Below are positions 13,287 to 21,358 of a DNA stretch of 24,764 bases, piece by piece; positions within the stretch are counted from its first letter, which is position 1, and the number at the start of each line of letters is the position of its first letter. Below the pieces are notes generated by a model that saw nothing but the letters and a program-made list of their open reading frames with translations, ran no database searches and was not told the DNA's origin. The stretch is from IMG/VR virus record IMGVR_UViG_3300042519_001112, positions 1-24,764 of that record. One strand, 5' to 3'. Origin of the DNA: a virus. A program made the position numbers and the translations under genes.

Positions 13287-14174
13287 ATGAGATTTAACGA
13301 AATTATATCAGAGAGTTCAGGAACCAAACTGAAAGACATAGCAAAAATTGCCACCAATATGCAGGATGCTGACTTTTGGTTAGTGCGTAAGGGTAGTGAT
13401 AAGACAGTAGGTAAGCCTGTTAAAGAGTTTGATCCTTCAAGGATTGGTATTAAAGTAGTAAAAACTGATGTTATTGACCCAAACTATCTTTATTATACAA
13501 TGATGAATTTACACAATCAGGGTCATTTTGCACGTATAGCTAATGGCACAACTAATTTAGTTAATATTACTGTAAATGATATTGCTAATATTCCATTAGG
13601 TCAACAGGGTATGAATGAAGCAAAAGACCCATGGAAAGAATATGAATTTATACACGATGGTCAAAAAATAGGACACATATATAGTAGGACAGGTCAGCCT
13701 CCCTTTACAACTAGAAGAAAAGTTGGTAGATTTATAAAGCAAATGAACCATAATAGTCTTAAAGATGCTCAGAATTATTTAATTAACAAATTTTTAGGTA
13801 GATCAACTTACTATGATACTAACGGGACACTTCAGCAAAATATAGATGAAGACTGGAACAAAGTCAATAAGAAAGACAAAACGTCCGGTATGAGCCGAAA
13901 AGCAGTTAAAGCATATCGTAGAGAAAATCCAGGCAGCAAATTGCAAACAGCAGTTACTACCAAACCTAGTAAATTAAAGCCTGGATCAAAAGCTGCCAAA
14001 CGCCGCAAGAGTTTTTGTGCCCGTATGAGTGGTAACAAAGGTCCTATGAAAAAGCCTAATGGTAAACCTACCCCTAAAGCATTAGCACTACGCAGATGGA
14101 ATTGCGAGAGTATAGAGCAAATGGAAGAATTAGTAATGCTAGCTGAACAATATATTAGGAACCTTAAGAAATGA
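13287..14174 (+). CDS. Predicted virion-packaged multi-domain protein with HsdS-like domain, 295 aa
   Basis: The N-terminus MRFNEIISE/SS resembles the T4 capsid-targeting peptide (MKTYQEFIAE/A in internal proteins and Alt), which is cut by the prohead protease after I/L-x-E. Residues about 18-107 resemble a type I specificity-subunit (HsdS) domain: ADFWLVRKGS, IGIKVV, DPNYLYYTMMNL, LVNITVNDIANIPLG. A second possible cut, GMNE/AK (111/112), precedes a domain with KEYEFIHDGQKIGHIYSR, and a third, NIDE/DW (188/189), precedes a basic tail. That tail ends in a phage block, PGSKAAKRRKSFCARMSG to ALALRRWNC (232-273), of unknown function. A GGATAAC ribosome binding site precedes the ATG, and the stop overlaps the next gene as ATGA. 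Packaging and cutting are inference. Confidence 0.68.
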   Translation: MRFNEIISESSGTKLKDIAKIATNMQDADFWLVRKGSDKTVGKPVKEFDPSRIGIKVVKTDVIDPNYLYYTMMNLHNQGHFARIANGTTNLVNITVNDIANIPLGQQGMNEAKDPWKEYEFIHDGQKIGHIYSRTGQPPFTTRRKVGRFIKQMNHNSLKDAQNYLINKFLGRSTYYDTNGTLQQNIDEDWNKVNKKDKTSGMSRKAVKAYRRENPGSKLQTAVTTKPSKLKPGSKAAKRRKSFCARMSGNKGPMKKPNGKPTPKALALRRWNCESIEQMEELVMLAEQYIRNLKK

Positions 14175-15928
14175 ACTTTACAGAATTATTTGAGGGTGCA
14201 ACACCTAAATTACCCGGAGCAGTAGCGGGTATAAAAGTTATGAGCATGGATCAATTCCTAGCTCAATCAGGTGATGAACCGGAAGAAAAAATAGATGAAA
14301 TGTCTTCCGAAGAATTAGATAAAATGTCACCTGAAGAATTAGCACAGTTTACACATAGGGCTAGAAAAGATAAATCTAAAATAGATCCTAATGCAATTGA
14401 TCAGGCTTATGGTAAAAGTATGTCTATAATGTTCCCTGATAGCAATAAACGCAATACACAATCTACAAATAATAAACAACAAAACGTAAATGAAGGTATT
14501 ATAGGTGATGTATACAATAAATTAAAATCAATGGTCCTAAAAGTGTTGGGTAAGAAACTAGTCAAAAACCCAGAGGATCAAATTGCCTTTCAACGTATGA
14601 TGAGTAGAGTTACTGGGCCACTTGATACCACTCAATATTCAAAATTATGGCAAGACTATAAAAATGACAAACACTACTATGTTAGGTTACCAACGCTTCA
14701 GGATATGAACAACAGCGAACATATGTATTTGTGGTCTAATAGTTTATCACAATACGTAATGGATAAATTTCCAAACGCTTCGACGGAAGCATTACTGCAA
14801 GCTGTAGAAGGATTAACGCAGTTAGCAGTGAAAGACTTTAAACAAAGCTATCGTGATTTAGATGAAGCAACCAAACTTCCAGCACAAACACGTGAACTAA
14901 AAGGTCAAGAACTAGACGATTACTTAGATAGGATTCGTAATCGTGAAAAGGGTAAAACAGACAAATATAAACTACCTTACATACATCGCTCAAGTGTAGT
15001 AAAATACTACAATGAAGAAGGTAAACGCTACAATACAGACCAAATCAAAACAGCATTGGGTGTTCGTCCAAAGAAACTTCTTAAACAAAATGAGAAGATG
15101 AAACATAGCAACGGTGAACTAGAACAATTCTATAACATTGGCTTTGCCGCATTAGTTGGTATAGCATTAGATGAGGGTACTAACGAACTAATAGTAGTTA
15201 ATACATGTCCGGGCGCTGGTTCATGCAAAATAGAGTGTTTTGCTATGAAGGGCGGTAAGGTTCAATTTGAAGGTCCTTGGTTAAGTGATGGAAGAATACT
15301 AACTTTCTTATTAAATGATCCAGATGGTTTCTTCAATCAACTAAGTAATGAAATTACAAAAGAAGAAAAACTAGCACAAAAAGGTGGTTACAATCTAACT
15401 ATTCGTTGGCATGATGCTGGTGATTTCTTTAGTCCAGAATATCAAGACTTAGCATTTAAATTAGCAGCCTCTCACCCTGATGTTAAGTTCTATGCTTACA
15501 CAAAAATAGCAGATGCGGCATTAGGTCAAAAGCCAAGTAACTTCATTGTTAACTGGAGTGAAGGTGCAAGTACTAGCCAAGAAAAACAAGTTAAACAACA
15601 AGATCCGCAATTAGATGTAACAAAGAATAGTCGTATTGTTCCTAGTAAGTTATTCTATGACTTATTGAAGAAAGATGAGTCAGGTAAGTTAGATAAGACT
15701 GCTGATGGCGCATGGCAACCAAAAGACTTGGCTGCATTAGAAGAATTAAAAGATAGATTGGCAAATCAATATAATCTAAAACGTGATAGTATTATTGATT
15801 ACAATGAGATGATGGCTACACCACAGAAGAATAACATCAAGAAATGGAATGTTATTATTGCTCCGGGTGAGGGTGATATCAGTGCTAATAGGCAAGATGT
15901 ATTGTCTACATTATTATTAAAACATTAA
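14171..15928 (+). CDS. Predicted virion-packaged protein with Gp88-like cysteine-motif domain, 585 aa
   Basis: The N-terminus MNFTELFE/GA again resembles a T4 capsid-targeting peptide with an L-x-E/G cleavage site. An acidic linker (20-105) follows. Further sites VNE/G (108/109) and LDE/A (232/233) separate a helical middle domain from a C-terminal enzyme-like domain. The latter resembles the phage Gp88-like family: NTCPGAGSCKIECFAMKG (344-361, cysteines 346, 352 and 356), an arginine/asparagine region, RWHDAGDFFSPEY (412-424) and FYAYTK (440-445). In this family the three cysteines could hold a metal or iron-sulphur cluster on a TIM-like barrel; the reaction is unknown to me. It is co-translated with the preceding packaged-type protein. 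Expression is probably late. Confidence 0.7.
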   Translation: MNFTELFEGATPKLPGAVAGIKVMSMDQFLAQSGDEPEEKIDEMSSEELDKMSPEELAQFTHRARKDKSKIDPNAIDQAYGKSMSIMFPDSNKRNTQSTNNKQQNVNEGIIGDVYNKLKSMVLKVLGKKLVKNPEDQIAFQRMMSRVTGPLDTTQYSKLWQDYKNDKHYYVRLPTLQDMNNSEHMYLWSNSLSQYVMDKFPNASTEALLQAVEGLTQLAVKDFKQSYRDLDEATKLPAQTRELKGQELDDYLDRIRNREKGKTDKYKLPYIHRSSVVKYYNEEGKRYNTDQIKTALGVRPKKLLKQNEKMKHSNGELEQFYNIGFAALVGIALDEGTNELIVVNTCPGAGSCKIECFAMKGGKVQFEGPWLSDGRILTFLLNDPDGFFNQLSNEITKEEKLAQKGGYNLTIRWHDAGDFFSPEYQDLAFKLAASHPDVKFYAYTKIADAALGQKPSNFIVNWSEGASTSQEKQVKQQDPQLDVTKNSRIVPSKLFYDLLKKDESGKLDKTADGAWQPKDLAALEELKDRLANQYNLKRDSIIDYNEMMATPQKNNIKKWNVIIAPGEGDISANRQDVLSTLLLKH

Positions 15929-15949
15929 GTTATGTGATTAAATATAGTA

Positions 15950-16690
15950 ATGACAAAACATTGCTTTATAGTGACCAGCGCGGTCAATACAAAATGGGGT
16001 ATGTATAACAATGAAACAAGGTTTAAACAAACGATTGACACCTTAGACAGTATACATAAATATGCCCCAAACAGTAAAATAATAATTATGGAATGCGCTG
16101 CCATTCCTTTAACAGAGTGGCAAACTCATGTACTAGGTGGCAAATCAAATTTGATTGTAGATTGGACTAATCATCATATAGTTCAACATATAAATGACCA
16201 ATCAAAAGATGAAAGTATATTAAAAAACTTTACAGAAATAAATTGTTTTCCCGGAACTATTGAACATTGTTTAGCAACAGATTTACTTAAAGATGTGGAT
16301 CGTGTACATAAAATATCAGGTAGATATACATTAAACGAACATTTTAATTTAGAATTATATGAAAATAATCAAAAAATTATAGTTGGACCTAAAAGACCAA
16401 GTCGCTTACCGTTCATATCAGCTTTAGTAGAGTTTGAATATCCATGTAGATTATGGAGTTGGCCGACTTCTATGTCTAGTGATATTGCAAAAATGTTTAA
16501 TGAAATGTTACCGTTTCTTGTTAAACATAGAGAAAGAAAATACATAAGTGAAACGGGTGAGGAACTGCAAGCATATATGGATCTTGAGCATTTATTATAT
16601 CGTTTCCTTGATCCAAATAAGGTTGAATCAGTTAGTAAATTAGGTCTTGATGGAAATCTGTCCTGGACAGGTGAACAAATTAATGATTAA
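15950..16690 (+). CDS. Glycosyltransferase-like protein, 246 aa
   Basis: The N-terminal HCFIVTSAVNTKWG, RFKQTIDTLDSIHKYAP and SKIIIMECA form the strand-helix-strand start of a GT-A-type fold, and VHKISGRYTLNEHF occurs in the middle, as in phage and bacterial glycosyltransferase-like proteins that I recall. There is no classical DxD motif that I can place with confidence, so the activity is uncertain. It lies 21 bases after the packaged-protein gene with no clear ribosome binding site and ends at a shared TTAA with the convergent epimerase gene. Neighbouring sugar genes support a glycan role. Confidence 0.6.
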   Translation: MTKHCFIVTSAVNTKWGMYNNETRFKQTIDTLDSIHKYAPNSKIIIMECAAIPLTEWQTHVLGGKSNLIVDWTNHHIVQHINDQSKDESILKNFTEINCFPGTIEHCLATDLLKDVDRVHKISGRYTLNEHFNLELYENNQKIIVGPKRPSRLPFISALVEFEYPCRLWSWPTSMSSDIAKMFNEMLPFLVKHRERKYISETGEELQAYMDLEHLLYRFLDPNKVESVSKLGLDGNLSWTGEQIND

Positions 16691-17514
16691 TTTTTTAACA
16701 ATTGATCCATAGTATATAGATTACGCATGTAGGGTGATAACTTTTCTAGTACACTAGATTCAATATCACCCTTTCTTCTTGGACCGTATTTCACGTTGAA
16801 GTTAACATTATTGACTTTTTGAAATTCATCAACAATCTCTTTAACAGTCCATCCTACTCCGTGACCTAGACATTCAGTACTATTGCTAGGCTTTTCAATT
16901 GCTTGTTTCAATGCGTCACATATTTCATTAACATGAACATAATCACGTACACAGGTGCCGTCACTTGTATTGTAATCATTTCCAAAAATTGTAAATTCTT
17001 TTGTAGTTCTAGCTTGTATTAAATTGTACATTAATCCGTCTGGATTAGTCGGTTCATACCCATCATTACCTATTACGTTATAGAATCTAAAAATACTATA
17101 ATCTTGTTGTTTATGTTTTGTGCAATATTCTCTAACAACATCTTCAGCGGCACGTTTACTGATACCATAAGCACTAGAACAATCTTGTGCGGCACCTGTA
17201 CTAGCAAAGATAAAGTTTTTAGTTTTTATCTTGTTAATCACATTCATAGTACCGTTTAGATTAGTGATATAGTATTTGATTGGTATCTGTTCACTTTCAC
17301 CCACACGTACTAATGCCGCTAAATGAATTACGCTATCATATTCAATGTCGTTGGGTATAACAAATTGTCTATTAATATCACAACGATAAAACTCATTTAA
17401 TGGTGCTTGGGGTTCTTCAATATCTAGCCCGTGAACTTCATAATCATTGGCTAACATCTTGGATAGATGTGAACCGATATATCCTGAGCAACCTGTAATT
17501 AAAATCTTTTTCAT
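16687..17514 (-). CDS. galE: NAD-dependent sugar epimerase, GalE family, 275 aa
   Basis: A short-chain dehydrogenase/reductase-type nucleotide-sugar epimerase, most like UDP-glucose 4-epimerase, which supplies UDP-galactose. Visible features are the Rossmann motif TGCSGYIG (7-14), HLAALVRVGES (64-74), the catalytic serine/threonine in FASTGAA (103-109), and YGISK (116-120) with the catalytic tyrosine and lysine. RDYVHVNEICDAL follows near the C-terminus. At 275 residues it is shorter than typical GalE (about 340), and the substrate may differ (any UDP-hexose). Its ATG overlaps the upstream glycosyltransferase stop by four bases, placing both in one operon for glycan precursor synthesis and transfer. 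Confidence 0.8.
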   Translation of the reverse strand: MKKILITGCSGYIGSHLSKMLANDYEVHGLDIEEPQAPLNEFYRCDINRQFVIPNDIEYDSVIHLAALVRVGESEQIPIKYYITNLNGTMNVINKIKTKNFIFASTGAAQDCSSAYGISKRAAEDVVREYCTKHKQQDYSIFRFYNVIGNDGYEPTNPDGLMYNLIQARTTKEFTIFGNDYNTSDGTCVRDYVHVNEICDALKQAIEKPSNSTECLGHGVGWTVKEIVDEFQKVNNVNFNVKYGPRRKGDIESSVLEKLSPYMRNLYTMDQLLKN

Positions 17515-18848
17515 AATCCCTCAAATAATGATAGACCTTCAGTTTCTTCTACTGGTTCAAAACTAGGGTCTTTTGTCAAAAATGTATCGTCATCGGTATA
17601 GATAACTCTAAACTTATGCTTATTAGTTAATACACTACGCACATCATCAATACAGATAATACTACGGTTTAAATCATTAATGTAATCTTGTAACCTTACT
17701 GTATTCTCGCTACAAATCTTTGCTGTATTGCTATTAGATTGTTTAGGCTTAAAGTCTCTAAAACATTCCATCCATTTATGAAATACGCCAGCTTCTTGTT
17801 CCTGTGCGTGTTGTAATGATCCCAAGTTATACCATCTTTCTGCTTTTTCAAAAATATCATATAACTCTTTAGCTTTACTTGCCATATCTTTTTTAGTACA
17901 AGTATAGAAAAAACTTTTATTGAAGTTATTAATCCAGCGTTGATTCTCTAATACAAGTGTAGGCATTTGAATATGTTGTTCATAGAATGCCATACCATAA
18001 CTCTCTACTGTACTAGGATTAAAAGCAATTCTAGCACTGGTCATAAAGTCAACTTTCTCTTTACCAATAATACTTACACGAATTTCGTAGGGTACACCAA
18101 TCTTCTGTAGTCGATCTTCAAACTTCTTAGCACCATTCGCACTAGTCATTACCTTAGCAGGCAATTTTGTTTGTTCAATCAAGTCTAAGAATAGTTCAGG
18201 ATTCTTACCTTCCTCCCAACGTCCTACAAACAATATACCTTCACGTGGTTTATGATGTTCTTCTAGTAACCCACGTTCAGTAATTGGGATAGGTAAGTGA
18301 TATGACGATTCATTTAAATGTATTTGATTGAATTTACTCTGTGTTCCCACATCAATATTTGTTAAACTTAATTGGTGACGCATTGCTACATTAGTGTTGA
18401 ACAAGAAGGGATTCTTAGTGTCTGTAAATATCTGGCTTTCTAAATGAGTATATGCAATGATTTGAATAACATCTTCAAGACCCATAGTACTAGCTACTTG
18501 TACTGTTTCATAGGTGTTACATATCAATGCATCATATAAATTATGTTCTAATGCTTCCACAATTGCTGTACGAAAGTTAGCCATTCGTTCATAACAAAAT
18601 GTATCACCATACATAAAGATATTGCTATGGTCAGTATACTTTAATGATTCTAATGGAGCAATGATATTCGCAGGAATAGATTTAATAAACTCTGTATCTT
18701 GTGGTTCTTTGTCTGTAATAATATCAACCTTGATATTATGTTGATCCATTAGTTCACAGAAGCTTTTAGTAAATTGTCCTATTCCCCCGTGTGGTATTAA
18801 TGTTTGATAGCTTACTAAAAAGCCAATTCGTTTATCATATGTTTTCAT
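17511..18848 (-). CDS. Glycosyltransferase, GT4-like (GT-B fold), 445 aa
   Basis: A GT-B-fold glycosyltransferase. The N-terminal domain has IGFLVSYQTLIPHGGIG and QFTKSFCELM; the C-terminal nucleotide-sugar domain has ILFVGRWEEGKNPELF and the donor-binding ExFGxxxxE-type block ESYGMAFYE. The last 90 residues extend beyond the usual domain and carry a YTDDDTFLTKD segment whose role is unclear. The ATG overlaps the stop of the 58-residue gene upstream as ATGA. The adjacent epimerase gene suggests that it transfers a galactose-type sugar to a phage or host glycan, which is inference. Confidence 0.75.
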   Translation of the reverse strand: MKTYDKRIGFLVSYQTLIPHGGIGQFTKSFCELMDQHNIKVDIITDKEPQDTEFIKSIPANIIAPLESLKYTDHSNIFMYGDTFCYERMANFRTAIVEALEHNLYDALICNTYETVQVASTMGLEDVIQIIAYTHLESQIFTDTKNPFLFNTNVAMRHQLSLTNIDVGTQSKFNQIHLNESSYHLPIPITERGLLEEHHKPREGILFVGRWEEGKNPELFLDLIEQTKLPAKVMTSANGAKKFEDRLQKIGVPYEIRVSIIGKEKVDFMTSARIAFNPSTVESYGMAFYEQHIQMPTLVLENQRWINNFNKSFFYTCTKKDMASKAKELYDIFEKAERWYNLGSLQHAQEQEAGVFHKWMECFRDFKPKQSNSNTAKICSENTVRLQDYINDLNRSIICIDDVRSVLTNKHKFRVIYTDDDTFLTKDPSFEPVEETEGLSLFEGL

Positions 18849-19021
18849 TTTGTTTCATTTACTGTGGGAACATCCTGCCAATCAGTCCATTCACGTTTTT
18901 TAGTAAAGCTACCTTGAATAGTGGTTGTACTATAATCTGTTACTTCAAATTGTGTTCTATATTGTAACACTTTTTCAAATCCGTCTGACGCTTTTCGGAC
19001 AAGATATCTTAATTCATACAT
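18845..19021 (-). CDS. Small hypothetical protein, 58 aa
   Basis: This 58-residue frame begins MYELRYLVRKASDGFEKVL and contains YRTQFEVTDYSTTTIQGSF and a C-terminal WTDWQDVPTVNE. It looks like a small beta-rich domain. AAGGT lies about 7 bases before the ATG, its stop overlaps the glycosyltransferase start as ATGA, and without it a 177-base gap would break an otherwise continuous operon. The function is unknown. Confidence 0.7.
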   Translation of the reverse strand: MYELRYLVRKASDGFEKVLQYRTQFEVTDYSTTTIQGSFTKKREWTDWQDVPTVNETK

Positions 19022-19025
19022 ATAT

Positions 19026-19247
19026 TTACCTTGTTAGTTTCCATATAATATGGGCATTCTTATCGTGCCATCTATACTCTAAGATAGACTCTCCGGGCCC
19101 TGTAATAATTCTAGTCATACGATAAGCCTTCTTTAACCAAATACGGTTACCAGTTAAGTAGCAAGTTTCAGGTAACCAAGCAAATTTATACTCAGTACCT
19201 ATCATCATTTTACTATAGAACGAATCGTATGCTTGTGTTTGTGGCAT
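19026..19247 (-). CDS. Small conserved-looking hypothetical protein, 73 aa
   Basis: A small aromatic-rich protein (MPQTQAYDSFYSKMMIG, YKFAWLPETCYLTGNRIWLK, ILEYRWHDKNAHIIWKLT). I suspect it is a small beta-rich domain found next to phage queuosine genes, but no function is known to me. The ATG at 19247 overlaps the QueE stop as TGATG and has a GGGG ribosome binding site about 8 bases upstream; an ATG four codons further up lacks one. Confidence 0.68.
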   Translation of the reverse strand: MPQTQAYDSFYSKMMIGTEYKFAWLPETCYLTGNRIWLKKAYRMTRIITGPGESILEYRWHDKNAHIIWKLTR

Positions 19248-20095
19248 CAAGTACCCCATTCGTTTTTAAACAATGGTACTTGAAGTCTATCACTATAACG
19301 ATAACCACGATTCATTGCTTCTATAGCAACATTCTTGGCATTCAAACTGTAGATACTTTCTACACCACCGCATGGCATAAAGTATACAGGGCCTCTAAAG
19401 CCACCATTACGAAACTCTTGCACAGCTACATCAGCTTCTAACGCATCTTCCTTAGTAGCGATAACAAACTTCAAATATACAAAGCCAACAGTTTCATATT
19501 GACGAATGATATTAGGACAAATTGCGTCTTCCCACTTCTCACCACTGATACTTAGTTTAGGACTAACACTAAATGTAAGTGCGTTCTTTTCTCTGTTAAT
19601 CTTCCATTGTTGTAGATATGTTGAAAGGTCTTGACTTAGTTCTTGTGTGCCGTTAGTTTCAAAAGTAATCTCTTTTAATGCTCTCATTTTTTCGTTTGAA
19701 AGTAGTTCAGGATACGCTCTTTGCCAGCCAAGTAGAGGTTCTCCACCAGTGATAACAAGGTGTTCATCCATCCAGCGATTATGAGGAAGCATGTCCATAA
19801 TGCTGTCAACAATACTATCGGTACTAAGCATAGGACTAAGATGCTTAAACCTAGGATCCCAACTAGCATAACTATCACACCCAGTACTAACCAACGGTAA
19901 TTTTTTATAATCATCATAATAGTGAACCCTTGACGCAATATCTTCTACTTCTTTACTAGTTTGACCTTTAGGCATGCCAAATCCTGCGCATGTAAAGTTG
20001 CAACCAAATGTTCTTAGAAAAACACTAGGTACCCCCATGTAACGACCCTCACCCTGAATGCTATAGAATAGTTCTGAAATTTTTAACTGTGACAT
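19247..20095 (-). CDS. queE: 7-carboxy-7-deazaguanine synthase QueE (radical SAM), 282 aa
   Basis: QueE turns 6-carboxytetrahydropterin into 7-carboxy-7-deazaguanine, using SAM, a [4Fe-4S] cluster and Mg2+. The family start ISELFYSIQGEGRYMGVPSV and LRTFGCNFTC are clear, as are the SAM-binding VITGGEP and ETNGTQEL. The usual CxxxCxxC cluster motif is altered: C32 and C36 are present but the third position holds phenylalanine (CAGF, 36-39). A cysteine in STGCDSYASWD (C73) may supply the third ligand after a long insert. The ATG overlaps the QueD stop as TAATG, so both are translated together. The product would feed queuosine or deazaguanine DNA modification. Confidence 0.88.
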   Translation of the reverse strand: MSQLKISELFYSIQGEGRYMGVPSVFLRTFGCNFTCAGFGMPKGQTSKEVEDIASRVHYYDDYKKLPLVSTGCDSYASWDPRFKHLSPMLSTDSIVDSIMDMLPHNRWMDEHLVITGGEPLLGWQRAYPELLSNEKMRALKEITFETNGTQELSQDLSTYLQQWKINREKNALTFSVSPKLSISGEKWEDAICPNIIRQYETVGFVYLKFVIATKEDALEADVAVQEFRNGGFRGPVYFMPCGGVESIYSLNAKNVAIEAMNRGYRYSDRLQVPLFKNEWGT

Positions 20096-20577
20096 TATTC
20101 AAACTCTCTATCTTCACGATGACCATTACGTCCTGCCATATTATTATCAGTCTCACGTACCTCTACTCTACAGCACCATACACGCTTTGCTTCTTCACTA
20201 CCGCAGTTAGGTAAAAAGATTGTATTAACGTATTCATATAAGAAGTCAGCAATACCTTCACAACCAGTACGTTCTACTTCTGTAATCTTTGCTAGTTTTA
20301 ATCGACCTAGTTCTAATAGATGTTCACGCATTGGGTCATCTTGTGCGACTAGTAGAGTATGGTCAAACCATTCTTCTAGTTTATCTTTAAGTGGTCGTAG
20401 TCCACCGAAGTCAGTTACCCAGTTACGGGCATCTAATGTATCAGCTTCAAATTCAAAGTGAAAACTCATAGCATAGCCATGAATTAAGTTACAATGACTG
20501 TCAGCACGCCATTGACGATATGCGACAGGACCTATTTGTCTGTATGTCTTTGTTGAAAAGAATTTTTTGTTTGCCAT
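20095..20577 (-). CDS. queD: 6-carboxytetrahydropterin synthase-like QueD, 160 aa
   Basis: A phage-type QueD-like enzyme (6-pyruvoyl-tetrahydropterin synthase fold), which makes 6-carboxytetrahydropterin from dihydroneopterin triphosphate. The family core is SHCNLIHGYAMSF (27-39) with the catalytic-type Cys29, VTDFGGLRPLK, FDHTLL (71-76, His73) and GCEGIAD (105-111, Glu107). The usual zinc site has three histidines including HGH; here HGY occurs and the first histidine directly precedes the cysteine, so the metal site differs. An AGGAG ribosome binding site and a consensus promoter (20596-20624) lie just upstream. It is the first gene of the QueD-QueE-glycan operon. Confidence 0.85.
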   Translation of the reverse strand: MANKKFFSTKTYRQIGPVAYRQWRADSHCNLIHGYAMSFHFEFEADTLDARNWVTDFGGLRPLKDKLEEWFDHTLLVAQDDPMREHLLELGRLKLAKITEVERTGCEGIADFLYEYVNTIFLPNCGSEEAKRVWCCRVEVRETDNNMAGRNGHREDREFE

Positions 20578-20595
20578 GATTTTCTCCTATGTTAG

Positions 20596-20624
20596 ATTAT
20601 AGCATAGAACGCAGAATTTGTCAA
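20596..20624 (-). promoter_or_regulatory. Consensus sigma-70 promoter for the queD operon
   Basis: Minus strand: TTGACA (20624-20619), 17-base spacer, TATAAT (20601-20596), a perfect consensus. A short leader contains the AGGAG site before the queD ATG. It should drive queD, queE, two small genes, the GT4 gene and the epimerase gene. Confidence 0.9.
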
Positions 20625-20654
20625 CCGGGGTGATGTTCTATAGACCGGTTATAG

Positions 20655-21125
20655 TTATTTACTATTTTTTAATTGTTCTGCTTCGGCAACCCGTTTTCGC
20701 AAACTACTAGAACTGAAACTATGGTCACGTCTATTGAATATTACTTGTATAGCACGACCTGCTCCCTCATTACGTCCGGTAAAGTTCTTATCCTCATACT
20801 CTGTACCTAAAATACGAACATCTAATGGAAGTATCAATAACAAGTCAATCAAGTCTTGTTCAGTTTGATAGACAACAACTTCATCAACATAACGACAAGC
20901 CGCCAGTTGAATCTGTCGTTCTACGATACTTTGAATAGGTTTATTCTTAGTATCAGGTCTATCAATAGTAGGATCAGTTTGCAATCCGCATATTAGATAA
21001 TCACAATGATTTTTTGCTTCGCTTAACATAGCAACATGTCCTGCATGAAGCATATCAAATGTGCTGAAGGTAATGCCAATCTTTTTACCTTGTAATTTTA
21101 ATTCTTTAATGTGATTAAAAATCAT
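20655..21125 (-). CDS. Cytidylyltransferase-like nucleotidyltransferase, 156 aa
   Basis: A nucleotidyltransferase of the HxGH class, most like glycerol-3-phosphate or sugar-phosphate cytidylyltransferases (TagD/RfaE C-terminal type). The signature is FDMLHAGHVAML with HAGH at 27-30, followed by RPIQSIVER-like residues (KPIQSIVERQIQLAACRYVD) and FSSSSLRKRV near the C-terminus, equivalent to the ISTTxLxxR motif. It would activate a phosphorylated substrate as a CDP derivative for glycan synthesis; the substrate cannot be told. The ATG at 21125 overlaps the upstream stop as ATGA; an in-frame GTG six codons upstream is less likely. Confidence 0.8.
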   Translation of the reverse strand: MIFNHIKELKLQGKKIGITFSTFDMLHAGHVAMLSEAKNHCDYLICGLQTDPTIDRPDTKNKPIQSIVERQIQLAACRYVDEVVVYQTEQDLIDLLLILPLDVRILGTEYEDKNFTGRNEGAGRAIQVIFNRRDHSFSSSSLRKRVAEAEQLKNSK

Positions 21126-21358
21126 TTTGAAAGAGTTCTCCACATTTTAGTTTGCTCATGCTCTTTTAAGAATTCATCTTCACCTACAAATGTAGGAGCA
21201 TCAGCCATAATCTCATCAAGCAACCATTTAATACGATGTAAATCTTTTTTAATTTCAAATTGATTAAAGCCGTCATTATAGTTGCTATGTAGTTCTACAC
21301 CAGACATATAGATTTGATGATGTACACTGTTGTAGTCCATTTGTTTACGCATTCCCAT
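21122..21358 (-). CDS. Small conserved-looking hypothetical protein, 78 aa
   Basis: A helical 78-residue protein with YNSVHHQIYMSGVELHSNYN, FEIKKDLHRIKWLLDEIM and a C-terminal EHEQTKMWRTL. I associate this layout with small phage proteins of unknown role. The ATG overlaps the FolE stop as TAATG, with AAGGG about 9 bases before it, so it is coupled to FolE translation. It sits between FolE and the cytidylyltransferase; a link to either enzyme is not shown. Confidence 0.7.
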   Translation of the reverse strand: MGMRKQMDYNSVHHQIYMSGVELHSNYNDGFNQFEIKKDLHRIKWLLDEIMADAPTFVGEDEFLKEHEQTKMWRTLSK

